64,000 bases of DNA from Zychaea mexicana. Its lineage: Eukaryota > Mucoromycota > Mucoromycetes > Mucorales > Lichtheimiaceae. Each line of letters opens with the position of its first letter. Positions within the stretch are counted from its first letter, which is position 1. Shown here piece by piece: positions 1 through 12,060 of the stretch. The DNA lies in NCBI RefSeq assembly GCF_025766255.1, contig NW_026516673.1, positions 62,001-126,000 on the forward strand, read 5' to 3'. A program made the position numbers and the translations under genes. The notes beneath the pieces are model-generated. The model was given only the letters and a program-made list of their open reading frames with translations, did not search any database and was not told the origin of the DNA.

Positions 1-259
1 AGGTCAGTGTGTGTAACCGCTTCGCTGTGGCAAGAGCATTGGTCAAGGCCTGTCGCGAGATGCCCAGCGACAGAACAGTGCCATACTTTGCAGCCTCAAA
101 CAGAGCTTCGGCAAATACAGACGAGCAACGTAGCGACAGTCGTGCAGCCAAGGAGGCGGCTGTGACGAAGCTCGCGAGATTTTCTGGTAGCAGCGTAGGT
201 GAATCGTGGATCGAGCTCGGATATGTTGGTGTGGATACAGCCATTTTCTTCTGTTGCAT
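1..259 (-). CDS. N-terminal part of a lipase-like (class 3 / sn1-specific diacylglycerol lipase type) protein, cut by the window edge
   Basis: Read on the minus strand, an open frame runs off position 1. The first ATG is at 259..257 and a second in-frame ATG at 244..242; either could be the start. The visible 80-odd residues contain LPENLASF and RLSLRCSSVFAEALFEAAKY followed by GTVLSLGISR. I recognise this pattern from N-termini of fungal alpha/beta-hydrolase diacylglycerol lipases, ahead of the catalytic domain. The catalytic Gly-X-Ser-X-Gly lies outside the window, so function is inferred from the N-terminus alone. The gene would act on diacylglycerol or acylglycerol at membranes. No intron is needed in the visible part. 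Confidence 0.5.
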   Translation of the reverse strand, partial: MQQKKMAVSTPTYPSSIHDSPTLLPENLASFVTAASLAARLSLRCSSVFAEALFEAAKYGTVLSLGISRQALTNALATAKRLHTLT

Positions 260-3006
260 GCCGATGTTATTGGATGGGTGGAGATAGGTGGTCGAGCGGA
301 GGGAGCAGGGCTGTAAATGCAGTGCGTTTGCTGAATATGTACAATAGATATATTACTGATGAATGATACTGTGTATTGAAGAAAAGGAAGAAAGAGAAAA
401 AATAACAGAAAAGGGGAAATAAAGCTGCTAAAGTCGTCGTAATGCGTTCGTTTCCCCCCCCTTTCCGGACGTGTGTATTGAGCGATAGTGTGGTGTCTGT
501 TTTGATGCACGCAAAAGAAGAAAGATGCAAAAAAGTAGTAGTGATGAAAGGGGAAGAAGAAGAAGAAGAAAAGCAAAACACCTCCTCCCCCTCTGTCTCG
601 ACATAAAACATGCCTTGATTTTTGTGTGGGGCAGGCACAGGTTTTTTCCTTTGCTGCACAAATTATCCAGGGCGGTGATAAAAGAAGCGCCTTGCCTTTT
701 ACAGCTGCATTCGAACCCCACTCCCCCAGCGTGTATTCATGCCCAATCTTGCGTAACACTGCATGATGTGGTGTTTGTTGCTGCTGTGGCTCTCGCTTTG
801 TCACGGAATAGCCGACATGATTATATGTAGTAAGAACAACAATGTGGGGTGTATAAAACCTTGTTCTACTTTGTTTGTTTTCTTTCTTTCCATATATTAT
901 AGTAGATGAATAAGAGAGCGCCTCATCTCCATAATAGCATGTCTTTGTCTTGCTTGCTGTGTGGCTCACGTATTTTTTCGATCGCCAAGCGAAAAAAAAT
1001 TGGGGAGAGACTCTGTGGTATAATGCGAGATGAGCAGCACAGAATGGTGATGATGACCTCACATGACATCCATTTTTGCACGTAGACGCATGGTTGATTA
1101 TGATTAGTTTCTATTAGGGAAGCAGAAACTACCGGCATATAGAAAGATGATGTTTGTATGTAGAATAGCTCTCTCTCTTCTTAGCTTTCTTTTCCGATTA
1201 GCTATAGCGGGAGAGCTACTTTGCTGCAAAGCACGATGATGAAGAGGATCAAATACGTCCATGTGTGGTGGTATATACCAAGAAAATGCACGAAGTTTTC
1301 TCACCCAATAAAAGCTTACGGTTTTACTCGGTCAATCAAGTAATTTTAGGTCACACTAAAAACGCTGATTACGCAAAAAGAAAAAAATGACATTTTTGTG
1401 TTACAATAAAGAGACCAACAGTTTTTCCTACTTGGTGCGTCAGGTCATTATGGAGGTAAACCCTGTGCTTGACGGTTTTGGGGGCAAACAACCGACCTTG
1501 TCACCAGTACATAAACACCCGCGCCCGGGCCGCTTTTGTACGATTATATGCTGGGATGTGGCTGTCGTCTTCTCTCGTAGTATTTGTAGTGGGTGAATTG
1601 TTTATAAGCCCCGGTGTCCTTCTTAGCCCCTCCGTCCATCACTTGATTTTACTGGGTCTATGCAAGTGACTGTGTGCTGTCGGTTAAAAGGGGGTGATAT
1701 ACGTTTGGGGGTGAAGCCTTTTCTCCTCCTGCCTTTACACATGTACCAGACAGTGTTATAGAGACAAAATAAACTGTTTGCTAAGAGACGACTGGTCAGT
1801 ATCATAGCAACAAAGAATCAAAGTGGTTGCTGAGGGGCCTAAAATCAAAGTGAGCATTCGCGAATGTAGTGTTATCATGGCAGCTTTTGCATAGTTACAA
1901 AATACATAGGAACCTAATGCAGCCAATTACAAACAAGCAGGGGTCTCCGATCATCATTTTACATGAAGCAGATCTTCTTGATCCTTGCTTTTTATTGGGT
2001 TTTATTTATTATAAACGTTTTTCATAACTTTTATAATTTGTTAAACAAGGCGACAAAAACAACAACATTAAGTAGCATTGGAAGAATTACGGTTGTGTCA
2101 ACGGCTATTGATCGATATGTACACGATCGACTTGGAACCATAGTCATTCCATGATATGAACAAACGAAAAAGAAATAATGCCGACCGTACATATGGCTGC
2201 ATTACCGTCTTGCTGTTGTGTGACATTGACCAAGGTAATCCAACATGAAGAAAACCAACTGAATTCAGCCGCCATTGCTGCTGTGGTGGTGCGGAGTCTT
2301 CAACTGCACTTATTATACTTAAAAAAAGGATTATGCAGAGTGTTCCAGTCTGGAAGAGCTTTGGCGTGTAACTACCCAACAAGTGATACTTATGATAGTA
2401 TTTGAAAGTTTATATTCGAGAAGTTGACCGCTTTATATGTATCCTAGTAAAGCATGTTTTTTTTTCGGCAAAGGAAAGCCCTTCGGCTAGATGCACAATC
2501 ACCACCTACCGCGTTATTCTCTCTCTTGAATGCTCTCCCGATATTATATATTGAACTTTTACTGTATACACCGGTATCGGTAGCGTATATCTTGTATACA
2601 GACATAAAATGGAGTATTGGAGGAAGTCTGTTTCCTTTAACAGTATAGTTAGCTGTTTCTTGGTACATGCCCCGACCATACTCTGGCTTAAGTAACCAGC
2701 AACTCTTATTTGCTATTGATATAGACAGCAGTCGAGGAAATGATAGAGGAACCGTTCATCAAAAAGCGCGTACATGTGTCAAAGTCTATCCTACATCAGT
2801 GCTTGTATACAATTGAGCAGACATTCATAGTAATGCTAAATAGCAGAATTGCTCGATCTTCTCTTGCTGTAAAATGCAGTAGTTGCAAATGCGTATCCGA
2901 GACAAGTCATTGTTTTGCAATTAGAAAAGTGGTATTTGGTAAAGCAAGTCCGCGTGCAATAAATAGAATAGGTGGGTTGGGGTATACGGTACAAGAACCT
3001 TCATTA
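260..3006. other. Intergenic, no gene supported
   Basis: This stretch is AT-rich, with short homopolymer runs (for example a C run near 456-462) and purine-rich tracts at 380-420 and 520-570. Several overlapping frames are open on both strands, but none shows a domain, sensible splice sites or convincing codon use. The part just right of 259 is the presumed promoter and 5' UTR of the leftmost gene. Confidence 0.5.
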
Positions 3007-4811
3007 TCATTCATCTGTTATCCACATTCCCCACTTCGAAACAGATGGGCATTGATCCACGAAAGCCTTCTTCTTTTTCATCACGCCAGTATCATTAATC
3101 GTGCTGCCACGTACAAATGCTTTCACTCCGGCATCGGTGATTTGACTGTTCCACAAAACCGAGATAAGCGATAAGCTTTTAACTTGTGCAAGTCTTTCAA
3201 GAACGACATCGTTCAAATTGTGCACAGAGATCAATTTCAAGGTATCGAGACTACTATTGGTCTCCTTTAACTTGTCAGCGAATTTCAGCAGCGTTTCGTT
3301 ATCCTCGAGTCCCATCTGTAGTGACAATTCTTGTAGTGACCGGACCTTGCATAGGTCAATCAAATTTTGATCCGAGATACAAGTGTTGTGGAGATCCAGG
3401 CGACGAAGGCTGCTATACTTGGAGAGCATACGGATGCAGTCACCAAACTCCACATGTGGAGCTGCTCGATAGTCGTTGTCATGGAGCCGTAAATGCTCTA
3501 ATCGTCTCAATGACGATGTGATTCCTTTGATTATACGGTCCCAGCGCATATCAAATGGGCCCAGAGACACATCCAAACACTTGAGATTCCTGCATCCTGC
3601 AAAAAGATCGACCCATCCCTCTTCGCGTGGCATTTCCAGGTTTGTCATTTTGAGCGTCACCAGTCGCGGAAATTGGGTATATACCGGGATATCATGCCAA
3701 TCACGAGATCGGTCCATGTCCACATTGAACAATTCCAAATGAGATAGCGTTTCTTGGGACCTTGTAAGTATCGGCGTAACGCTATTAATATCGTCTATGT
3801 GACCCTCGAATACAAGGCCCTGAATCCTCCCTTCCTTGCTGCTGCTTCCTCTACTTCTTGCTTTGTCAATATCACTGCTATGAAGCGTTCTTGTCGAAAT
3901 TTGTCGCCATTTTGGTAGGTGTGCTTCATCTCTGCGAAGATATACTCGGTGCATATTCCACATGACATACTGTAAACGCGGACACAGCTCAAAAATTGAG
4001 TCTAGATCAATGGTGTTGGCAGTACTGCTTGGTGATGTGATAGTATGGCTACTGGCGGCTGCGACTAGCAAGCATTTCAGCTGTGGGCAACGTCGCAGTA
4101 CAGGGATGATGCACGTCTCGATTTGCCCACCAAAAGGTATCTTGAGATGCAAATAAACCAGATTATGGTACTCATCTAAGATCGTAAGGTTCGTGTTGTC
4201 CGTTATCGTTGGGAAGGTGACCTTGTTATCGTATAGCAACGAAAGATGAGTGAGTTTTGGGAAGCGGAGCATCAAGTTTGTCGGCGGCATATACGATGGA
4301 TAATTAATTATATGCAGCCCCTTTAGCGTATCCTCAAATTGTTCAATTGCACCAAGAAGTTTCGCATCCTTGGAAGAGTGATCACCAGCAAGTGGTATAT
4401 GATTTCTTATCTCTAGACATGAAAAGAGGAAATTTTTAGTTTATTGAACCCGCCATTTTTATAGATAATCGCTGTATGTTCCGAAGAGTGTGGGTGACGT
4501 TAACATTACTAACCGAGCACAGTAATTTCGCAACCCGTCTTCCTGAGTTTGTTTATTATGCTACATGCATTCAAACGGTCAAGAGTTACTTTTTGTACTT
4601 GTGGCCCAAGGCAGCTGAGCATACACTCATTAGATGCTTGCCAAGATTCAGGTGAAATGAGCAGCTGTTCCCACAGGTGGATCGCGTAACTAGGAATCTC
4701 GAAATACCACTGGCGACACACACGCATACACTCAACACAGTCGGCTTGGTCGAGGTATTTAAAGATTGAATAAACAATGTCGGTGGGTAAAGATGTTGGA
4801 AAATGGTGCAT
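3007..4811 (-). CDS. F-box / leucine-rich-repeat protein (two exons)
   Basis: Exons 4514..4811 and 3007..4412 on the minus strand join through a 101-nt GT-AG intron (4413..4513) to give 567 residues. The N-terminus carries an F-box: LPTDIVYSIFKYLDQADCV then CRQWY and a conserved Trp. This motif docks proteins onto SKP1 in SCF ubiquitin ligases. The rest is irregular leucine-rich repeats, recognisable by recurring LxxLxLxxN/C patterns such as LRRLDLHNTCISDQNLIDL and LTHLSLLYDN. Such repeats normally bind the substrate to be ubiquitinated. The start at 4811 is the first Met before the F-box; an upstream Met at 5051 in the same frame would add 80 residues without F-box-like character. The target is unknown. 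F-box/LRR genes are strongly expanded in Mucorales-type genomes, so orthology is unclear. Confidence 0.85.
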
Positions 4812-5639
4812 TGTTACTTTTAAAAGCGAAGAAACGATGAGGTGGAGTGGGGTGGGGTTTGCTGCTGGAAAGGATAGTTGCGTGGACAACAGAGCTATTA
4901 TGCAACTATGGTTTCTATTTACAATCGACAACACCCCACGCTGTCCCCTTTTGGATGTGGCGCCGCGGGAGCCGGGAAGTGCGTGTTGCTTCTCAGTTCG
5001 CTCTTCTTCCCTCCAATGGGTGTTAATGTAACGAAACGATGAGAAATACAACGAAAAATACTATTAACTAGAAGCAAAAGCAAAAGGAAGTAATCATCTT
5101 GTCAAGATCGAAAGGACGTAAACACACGGGGCTTCTCGCCCGATGTTTGAAGCAATACTTGATATTGCGACGCGTATCGTTTACATTGCTTTGCTTGAGA
5201 ATTATAGCAGCATCAGCATCACAAGCTCCTGGTGGTTCCAGTAGTACTTGCGCATTTCCCACATCTAACCACTATACTTCTAACGAGTATCAATAAAGAC
5301 GCGTTGTGTAGTTTACTTATACGTGCTTGTTAGTTACTCTCAGCAAGGCGCCACATCTCTTTACACTATCAGGAGCAACGCCACGTCAGCCTTGACTCGG
5401 TTATACTAGTTGCCGATTCGGACCGTAGGTTTCACTTTAAGACTAGGTACACACAACTCCTTGGAAAGAATCTACTAGAATTTCCCTTTTTCTCCAAACC
5501 ATCTATAGTATGAACATCATTTCCAGCAGCAGTTGCATTAAAATACTGCCGCTGAACACCAATTACATATCTATATGTTTAAGTTGCACTTTGGAATTTA
5601 GCAAACCAAGTTATAAGATTTTATTGTCAGGAGATCGGG
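4812..5639. other. Intergenic, F-box gene upstream region
   Basis: Nothing coding is supported here. The F-box frame stays open upstream to 5051 but looks like leader sequence. The remainder is AT-rich with no domain-bearing frame. Confidence 0.4.
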
Positions 5640-6257
5640 GTAAGAGGGGGTTATTGAGCTGGTACTGCTATATGGATAATTTCTGGTTGTGGAGCGACTG
5701 TGTCGACTGATATGAATTGCTTATTATTTCGCCCGCTCCTGATACTGCTACTTCAATTTGAGAAGCAAGCAAATCGAATTCCGTGGGTGTACTTTTTCTT
5801 GCTGAGCAATGGCAGGGATCTCGTTTTTGATAAACTTTCGCTCTTGCTTGTTGTACTCGTCCAATGTGAGCCTGTGTTGTTCGTTATGGCAGCTGTCAAA
5901 GAATGTGGTGGTAGCTTGGGGGGAGGTTGAGAGTAGCCCCAATGAGACACTTTGTTTGTACATTGTTCACGTCAGTTCGGTGGCGCTTCTTGTCGATAAA
6001 AGCAGTAAAGCGACCATCGACCCCCAGGACCTTGCGCAATGCTGTCGAGAACTGGATTGATGGTGCTCATGATGACTTGTTGGTAGTGCCGGAGCTGGTG
6101 GTGATTTCTGCATTTTTTTGACAGTATACTGGCTAAGACGCCTTGACCAAGAATACATTGGAATGCTCTCGTAGCTGGAATCATATAATCCACTGCTTGA
6201 AAATCCAAAGCGTATATAAATTAACAATAGACTTATCGGGACTAGTGCGAATATCAA
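5640..6257 (-). pseudogene. Frameshifted relic of an unidentified protein-coding gene
   Basis: On the minus strand a protein-like series of segments runs through different frames: MIDIRTSPDKSIVNLYTL, then DFQAVDYMIPATRAFQCILG, then a segment ending INPVLDSIAQ, then VLGVDGRFTAFIDKKRHRTD, then HRLTLDEYNKQERKFIKNEI ending QQEKVHP, then EFDLLASQIEVAVSGAGEII. Each switch needs a one-base shift and no plausible introns sit at the switches. This looks like a once-functional gene carrying at least three or four indels, though assembly error is possible. I do not recognise the family. Confidence 0.4.
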
Positions 6258-6317
6258 TCATTGGAGCTGTTTTTCTTTGACTCTACTTGTGGCCAGTTGC
6301 TATAGAAATATCACTGT

Positions 6318-6528
6318 TATGAAATATATTGAAGAGAATGAGCGTATCCAGCCACAAAAAAAGGTACAAGGCTCGGTACTAGAATCAAACGTATATGAAT
6401 TTTTATTTGACCACCAAATAATGCCGATTGACTTGCTGAGAATAATTACGGACTGCGCTGTGACAACCACTCCATACTGTTCCGCGTTCCTCACTTTTCC
6501 TCCTCAAAACCACAGTTCACATGGCTAA
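6318..6528 (+). other. Upstream ORF overlapping the start of the 2H phosphoesterase gene
   Basis: An ATG at 6318 opens a 69-codon frame whose TAA at 6526-6528 overlaps the ATG of the next gene (6521) in another frame. If it lies within the transcript it would act as an overlapping uORF. It has no recognisable domain and may simply be non-translated leader. Confidence 0.3.
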
Positions 6529-8813
6529 CCATTGGGATCACGCGCGAAAATCCAGCCGCCCTTGGTATCAATCGACTGACACTTATTGTCAACGACAAAT
6601 GCAAGATCAGCAACAAGAACAACCACAAACGATCGCTGATCCCAATGAAGAAGTCCAAGGAGTCCCTTGGTACTTTGACAGTGAATCCGCTTATCCAGGC
6701 CAAGATCCCCAATACCAGCAAGTGCAGCAAGGTTTAAAACAGCAACAGCAACACCAGCATGCTCAACACCAGCATTACCAGCATTATTATCTTGACCCTG
6801 CTCATGCTGACTATCACCAATCGTATGCTATTTACTGGCAGCAACAACAACAACAGCGCGATTACCAACAATATCAGCCGGACCTTGATCAATACCATTA
6901 CTACCACCATAACCAAACACCTGCTTCTGGCATTGCTGAGCATTCTAGCCATTACGCTGGAGCTCCTTCCGAATATTACGGCACGAGCACTACTGCTATT
7001 CCTCTCCCTGTTCAACAATCTGCGCCTGTTCAAATGACCACAGGTCATCTCACAACTGACACTGAACGCCGTGCGCAGCAACAAACGATGGAAATGATAT
7101 GCAAAAATGAAGAGCCTGCTTTTAATACTCCACCTATCAACATTGAGAAAAAGAACGGAAAGAGTATCGAGACTGCGTCTTTCCAAGGTCTGGAGCTAGA
7201 GCAAGAACCGCCTGGTCCTATTGTCGTTATCAGCAGTGATGATGAGGATGATGAAGAAGAAGAAAGCGATGATGATCGAATCATAACCGTTAGTAGCAGC
7301 GAAGAAGAGGACGACGAAGACGCAGCAAGCATCATGATGGTCATCGATGATGACGAGGAAGAAGAAGAAGTTTACGACACGGATTTCGATTTCGACGACT
7401 CTAGTAGCATAGATAGCTATGTCACGGCAAGCGAGACACCATTCACAAACAGCATTGATACACAATGCATTGCTATTGTCAATGAGCTACCACTTGGACG
7501 GCACTTCACCAAGTTACAAGAGGAGCATGGGCTAGCACCAGGTGTCAGTCAACTTGATGGGGAAATAGAAGAACATTCGATACCCTTTGCGCCAGAAAGT
7601 AACTCGCTGTTTAAGAATGAAGGTATTAAAACAGTCTTTTCTTCTAGTGTGTGTGGAATTCTCTGTTAGCAAAAAGATTCACCGAGTTTTTTTTTTCGCT
7701 CTATTAGAGAGACGGTTACGTGCTACAAACACAATTAAAAGGTTCTCGAATGCCGACATACACATCACCAGGGCCAGAAATAATTTCATTTTCAACACTA
7801 CAGGAACCTTGGGACAAGTCTATTTCTCTATCAAAGCTGCCGATGCCCTGGTGAGTATGGACTGTATAAGATTTTCCATTATTGCAAGATACAGTTTGAT
7901 TAATACCTATCGTTTGATTTCATAGCTACAAGATCATATCCGGCTTTCCGTGTACTATGTCTTGCTACGAGTAGACGGTCCACAGTTTGCGGAATGTATA
8001 AAAAAATTACACCAGGTCATCGAGCCTCTCGCCCCAGGTTCAAAGTACATTACACCAATAGAGGACCTTCATATCACCGTAGGTGCTACCCATGTCCGGA
8101 ATGAAGAAGCACGCGAGCGCTTGATCTCTGTTGTTGAAAGCGCAGCCAAAGAATTTGAAGCAGCTTTGGAAAAGCGATTGTTCGTGGGTCGACTGAACGC
8201 TTTAAGTAATTGTAACAGACGCTGTAAGTCTGACGCCCTTGTTTTACTTTCCCATTCATAAGAATTGGCTATCAATCTTTGATCGACTAACACTGGTACT
8301 ATGTATATGCAGACCTGGGGCTGGCATCCAAGGAAATTAGCCCATTGCATATTGCCCGATGTAAGCAGCATTGATTTATGAAGCTGCCTTGGTTTATTAT
8401 GAACAAGCAAAATGCCGATTCTTTATTGACGCAATAACCTCCCTTTCTTCTTCGTATTTAGCTGTATTTCGCGAAAAGCTGCAAGATGCCGGTATAGCTA
8501 TTAATCGCGCAACCCAAGTACGTTGGCTTTTTTTTTATTTAATATCGAACTTTCTTTCCCTGCAGTGCTAAATTATAGACAACATTTAATTTTATAGTTG
8601 CATATGACCTTATATAGCGTGCCTCCAAAAATCTGGCCACTGCTTCCTAGCGAATACAATCTTTCACCAAAGACCTTCAAAAAGGAGTTAAAAAAGCAGG
8701 AAATGGCTCTTGATGTGGGACCCTTGAGTTTTACTCAAATTGAAGTTACGAGACGAAATGTAACTCTATCGCGTGGTTCTGTACATCATCCTGAATACAT
8801 ATACCGATTCTAA
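6521..8813 (+). CDS. 2H phosphoesterase fold protein with a SUMO-interaction-motif-rich acidic N-terminus (six exons)
   Basis: Exons 6521..7622, 7708..7850, 7926..8205, 8313..8360, 8462..8517 and 8598..8813 join in frame to 614 residues; all five introns are GT-AG and 75-107 nt. Residues 1-200 are rich in Gln, Tyr and His. Around residues 232-285 lie three hydrophobic-then-acidic patches (PIVVISSDDED, RIITVSSSEEED, SIMMVIDDDEEEE), the classic form of SUMO-interacting motifs. The C-terminal half is a 2H (LigT/AKAP7-like) phosphoesterase: motif one is LHIT at 463-466 and motif two LHMT at 544-547, giving the two H-x-T pairs expected at the active site. Families with this fold act on 2',3'-cyclic phosphates or nucleotides, or bind RNA (ASCC1, AKAP7, Usb1); I cannot choose between them. 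The exon 1-exon 2 join is supported by phase only. Confidence 0.75.
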
Positions 8814-9686
8814 AGCTTATGCTATGCCTTCAGCCTTCGTATCAAGAGATATACTCTGTCTCACGCCAACACACACAAACACATCCCTACCAGTACAACA
8901 AGCACCCATGTATATCACAATCAACATAAGCCCTTTGTACTTACCATCGATTTATCAACGTGTACTATGATCATCAATAACAACCTTTGCAAGCATTTTC
9001 CATTGTACATGCGATATCATGCTAGCGTAAAAACTTGACTGTAGTTGGTACAGGAAAATATAAGCGAAAGTTCTGAAGAGGAGGAAAAGAGAGAAGTGAG
9101 TGCGCTGCCGCTTCACATCCTCACAGCAGCAGAACTTCAGAACTCGCTTTCCCTCGTGTGTAAAAAAATAAAAGCGAAAATGAAAAAAAAACACAGAACG
9201 TTGAGAGCGTACCATAGCGTGTCCAGACACGGCGTGGTATTGCGCAGAATAAAATATACAGCGAAGAGAATACTGCACGAAATACGTGGTATGATAACAA
9301 AGAAACCACAGCTGCGTGCCGAAGCGAAAGATAATGGCGAGATGAGCTGACATCTATACATAGACCAGCGTGCAATTTACTCTAACCAGCAGTAACAAGA
9401 TCATAACGCGCTTTCGTTACGTTCTTCTTTCACTCTATTTATTTTATTCTGTAAAGGCTCAAGCACAACCTACTTATGTTGATACAGCATTATTTCATTT
9501 CTTTGTTCTATCAAAAACCAAAACGCTATGGGCAGCACGGTTTATGATAATTAGGCAATCTGTTGTTATCAATGTTGGAACGGAGAAGGTCGATGTGTTC
9601 GCAAGGGTTCATTGAGTCCAGCGTAGAGAAGTTATTGCATTATCTCTATAGGGTTTGCGGTCGCTGTTATTGTTGTTGCTCTTGTA
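8814..9686. other. Intergenic
   Basis: This holds the 3' flank of the 2H gene. A 101-codon plus-strand frame at 9045-9350 is rich in Glu then Lys/Arg, but has an equally long opposite-strand frame and no domain, so I do not call it a gene. Confidence 0.4.
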
Positions 9687-10084
9687 CAGTCGATCCCCCT
9701 TTATCTAACATACGTCAACGGTCAGCCCTCAATAAGTTCACCGAAATTTTGGGACTGATAAGAATAACATAATCTTGAAAAAAGCTAATCAATAAGCTTT
9801 GTCTAGCAAAAACAATTTTGCTTGAAATTTGTCGCGTAACTCTCGTATTTTCGTAGGGAGACCGGTTATAGTTCTTCATCTTCATCAGAGGCTAGGAAAT
9901 CCAGTGCAGTATCGACGTAAAAGTTTTTTTTCTCTTGTCTTCAATGGCACTGCTGGGTGGCAAGCGGTCTCCGTTTCACCAGGTGCTTCCTGCCTGGTCG
10001 GCCAGCGTCACTTGTTGGTTACTGTCTTTAAACTTATTTCTATCCATAATGCGCTTGACAGCCTCATCTTACGTGTAGGCTTTC

Positions 10085-11575
10085 ATGCACCAGGAATAAT
10101 TTTACTTTGGGATTAAAATCGATCAATGGGAGAGAAATATCGTCATCATAGATATATCGGCCTGGTTCTTGGTGTTATCTTTCTCAACAAGATACAACAA
10201 AGAGGCTTTAGTCGATCGCCAGCAATTGTCGAAGGTAATCTCAGAAACATCCTTTCAAGAAGCCTTGACCCAGCGCATACCGTGCTGTTGGTCAGTGCGA
10301 AGTAGCTGTTCAAATGGAATAATTGAGTTAGCACGGTGGCGGAGGGGGACTTGATATGCTCGTTCGTATTGCCTTGCTCAAGTAGTACAGTCAAAGACGT
10401 CATCATAGTACTTGAAATCAATTATTTGCTTAATGACTAAATGCGTAATGCGTTTTCATACTTACTTGAAATGTGTTAACAGTCTGATGACTCCCCATCA
10501 AGAGTCTGGACTTTAGATGTCGAACTGGTAGGCAAAAAGATGAGCTTAGTGTTTACCTGTTCCACGCCAGAAAATCACTTGAAAGTAGACAATTGTCTCT
10601 GTCTGCTGCATGCATTGCGTTGTCAAAACGTCGCAGTTATATTATGGATATTATGTTTGTCATTCAGGCAATGGAACTGTTAAGGTACAAACTGAAACCA
10701 CAGTCTATAACTTTTAGATATTACACTGTATGATATAATTGTATGGTGTGATGCTGTATATAAGATACCGTATCTTTTTATGAATGAAGCAGGTCTTTCA
10801 GTGTTGACAATAATGAGCGTCTCGCGTTTATAACTGCTGTTCTCATGTTGCATGTAAGGGCCACGGTCGGTCTCTTCTTGTTACTCTTGATACCAACGTA
10901 GGCACTTTTTGATATCGTGGAAGCAAATGGAGCACGATAGTGAACTGCAGCTTCATCCATTTTATAGATGTCCTTAGGTCAAATTTCGACAATCCCTTTT
11001 GGTCGGCGCTTTCAATATCAGCGGATCTTTCTTCTCCGTGTAGCCTGTGGGACTTGATCTATACATATCTTCTTGAATCCGCCCTGTCAACCATTTGACA
11101 ATTTGAAGTTGCATATTGACAATCCAAGCTTTCCAGAAAACAATCAACGGCCTCGATACAGTAATCATTGTTAGTTGATAGAAATGTTATTGCTCTCCGC
11201 TTTTTCGATCCGGATACGGAGCGCTTCTTCAAGCTTTTACAAAAAATGTTTAAAGCTAGCTCTTTGGTTATATGTTTCTTCCTGTTCTGATACGTTTAGT
11301 GATGCGTTGTTAAATTGAAGTTCTCGTGGGCTTTCTGCTTGCCTCTTTGCACGCTTAATTATCTTGGATACCATGCTAACATCTGGGGCTTTGAACAGAA
11401 TAACCTCGTCGTTGGCCCAGAGGGCGAGAGAACGATTGGTGTTGGTTTTTGGCTTTTTTCCACCTACGATAGCCTGCTGATCGGCTGTAAAAGCGGTATT
11501 CGTTGTCGTAATTTCAAAACAGAGATAAAAAATGCAAAAAGAAAATGGCAAGATGAAGGCTGTTGCAGTCGACAC
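10085..11575 (-). pseudogene. Pogo/Tigger-type (DDE_1) transposase, broken by stops and frameshifts
   Basis: Reading right to left on the minus strand there is a helix-turn-helix-like piece (SLALWANDEVILFKAPDVSM then VSKIIKRAKR, 11280-11500). Next is the hallmark DDE block DIYKMDEAAVHYRAPF followed by GIKSNKKRPTVALTCN (about 10830-10975). Then comes KLIFLPTSSTSKVQTLDG (about 10500-10555), equivalent to the FLP-x-TTS-x-QPLD motif. Last is VKASWKDVSEITFDNCWRST (about 10205-10275), equivalent to the W-x-x-V-x-x-x-T-I-x-NCW motif, and an acidic tail (FLASDEDEEL) near 9895. Order and spacing match the family. Stops and frame changes throughout show that it is dead. Confidence 0.8.
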
Positions 11576-11639
11576 GCGCTTTACAGAATCTTTATCTATA
11601 CATTTCCGTCCGAAAGCTTTTCACTTCGTTCTCTTTCTA

Positions 11640-12060
11640 ACAAAATGCCTTTAAACAACATGATTATTCACTCCAATTTCTATCACGAACGACGTAAAAA
11701 AATTGCCGAAAAGCATCGAGCACGAAATCATTGAGCTCTATAAGGGAAATAATAAAACTCCTGAGATAAGAAGGATACTGAAGGAATACAATTTAGCGCT
11801 CAACATTGCTTACAAAGTTATCGAGAAATGGAAAGAAACAGGCTCTATGGCATAGAAACCAAGAAGTGGACGATCACCCATGGCCTCGAAGAGGAATTTA
11901 AACGCTCATTGCTGTAGTGTGCGCCCTTATTTGCTTTACCGGCTCCGCTAGGCTGATATTGCAAATGCAGGCATGAATTCTATCGAAACACAGTGATCGA
12001 GTACCTGATGATGCCCTGGTCGGAGCAAAGAATAACTGAAGGTTTATCCGACATTGGCAA
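11640..12060 (+). pseudogene. Tc1/mariner-type transposase N-terminal relic
   Basis: On the plus strand, LPKSIEHEIIELYKGNNKTP followed by EIRRILKEYNLALNIAYKVI and EKWKETGSMA, then a stop, then KPRSGRSP is the helix-turn-helix plus GRPR-type linker of Tc1 transposases. The in-frame TAG just before KPRSG and further stops downstream mark it as inactive. No DDE domain follows, so only the DNA-binding end survives. It lies on the opposite strand to the Tigger-like relic. Confidence 0.6.

Noticed and set aside
700..730. TTCGAACCCC resembling a tRNA T-loop
   Set aside because: Flanking bases cannot form the required stem and no cloverleaf is possible.
43..1062. A 339-codon minus-strand open frame overlapping the leftmost gene in another frame
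   Set aside because: Its composition is that of antisense or low-complexity DNA (long Phe/Leu/Ser/His runs), it overlaps the lipase-like exon out of frame, and it has no domain.
6734..7186. 150-codon and other antisense frames over the Gln-rich exon
   Set aside because: Antisense shadows of CAR/GAY-rich codons; they read as Leu/Val/Ser runs.
9045..9350. 101-codon plus-strand frame, Glu-rich then basic
   Set aside because: The opposite strand is open over the same span for longer, there are no flanking splice or domain signals, and composition follows local A-richness.
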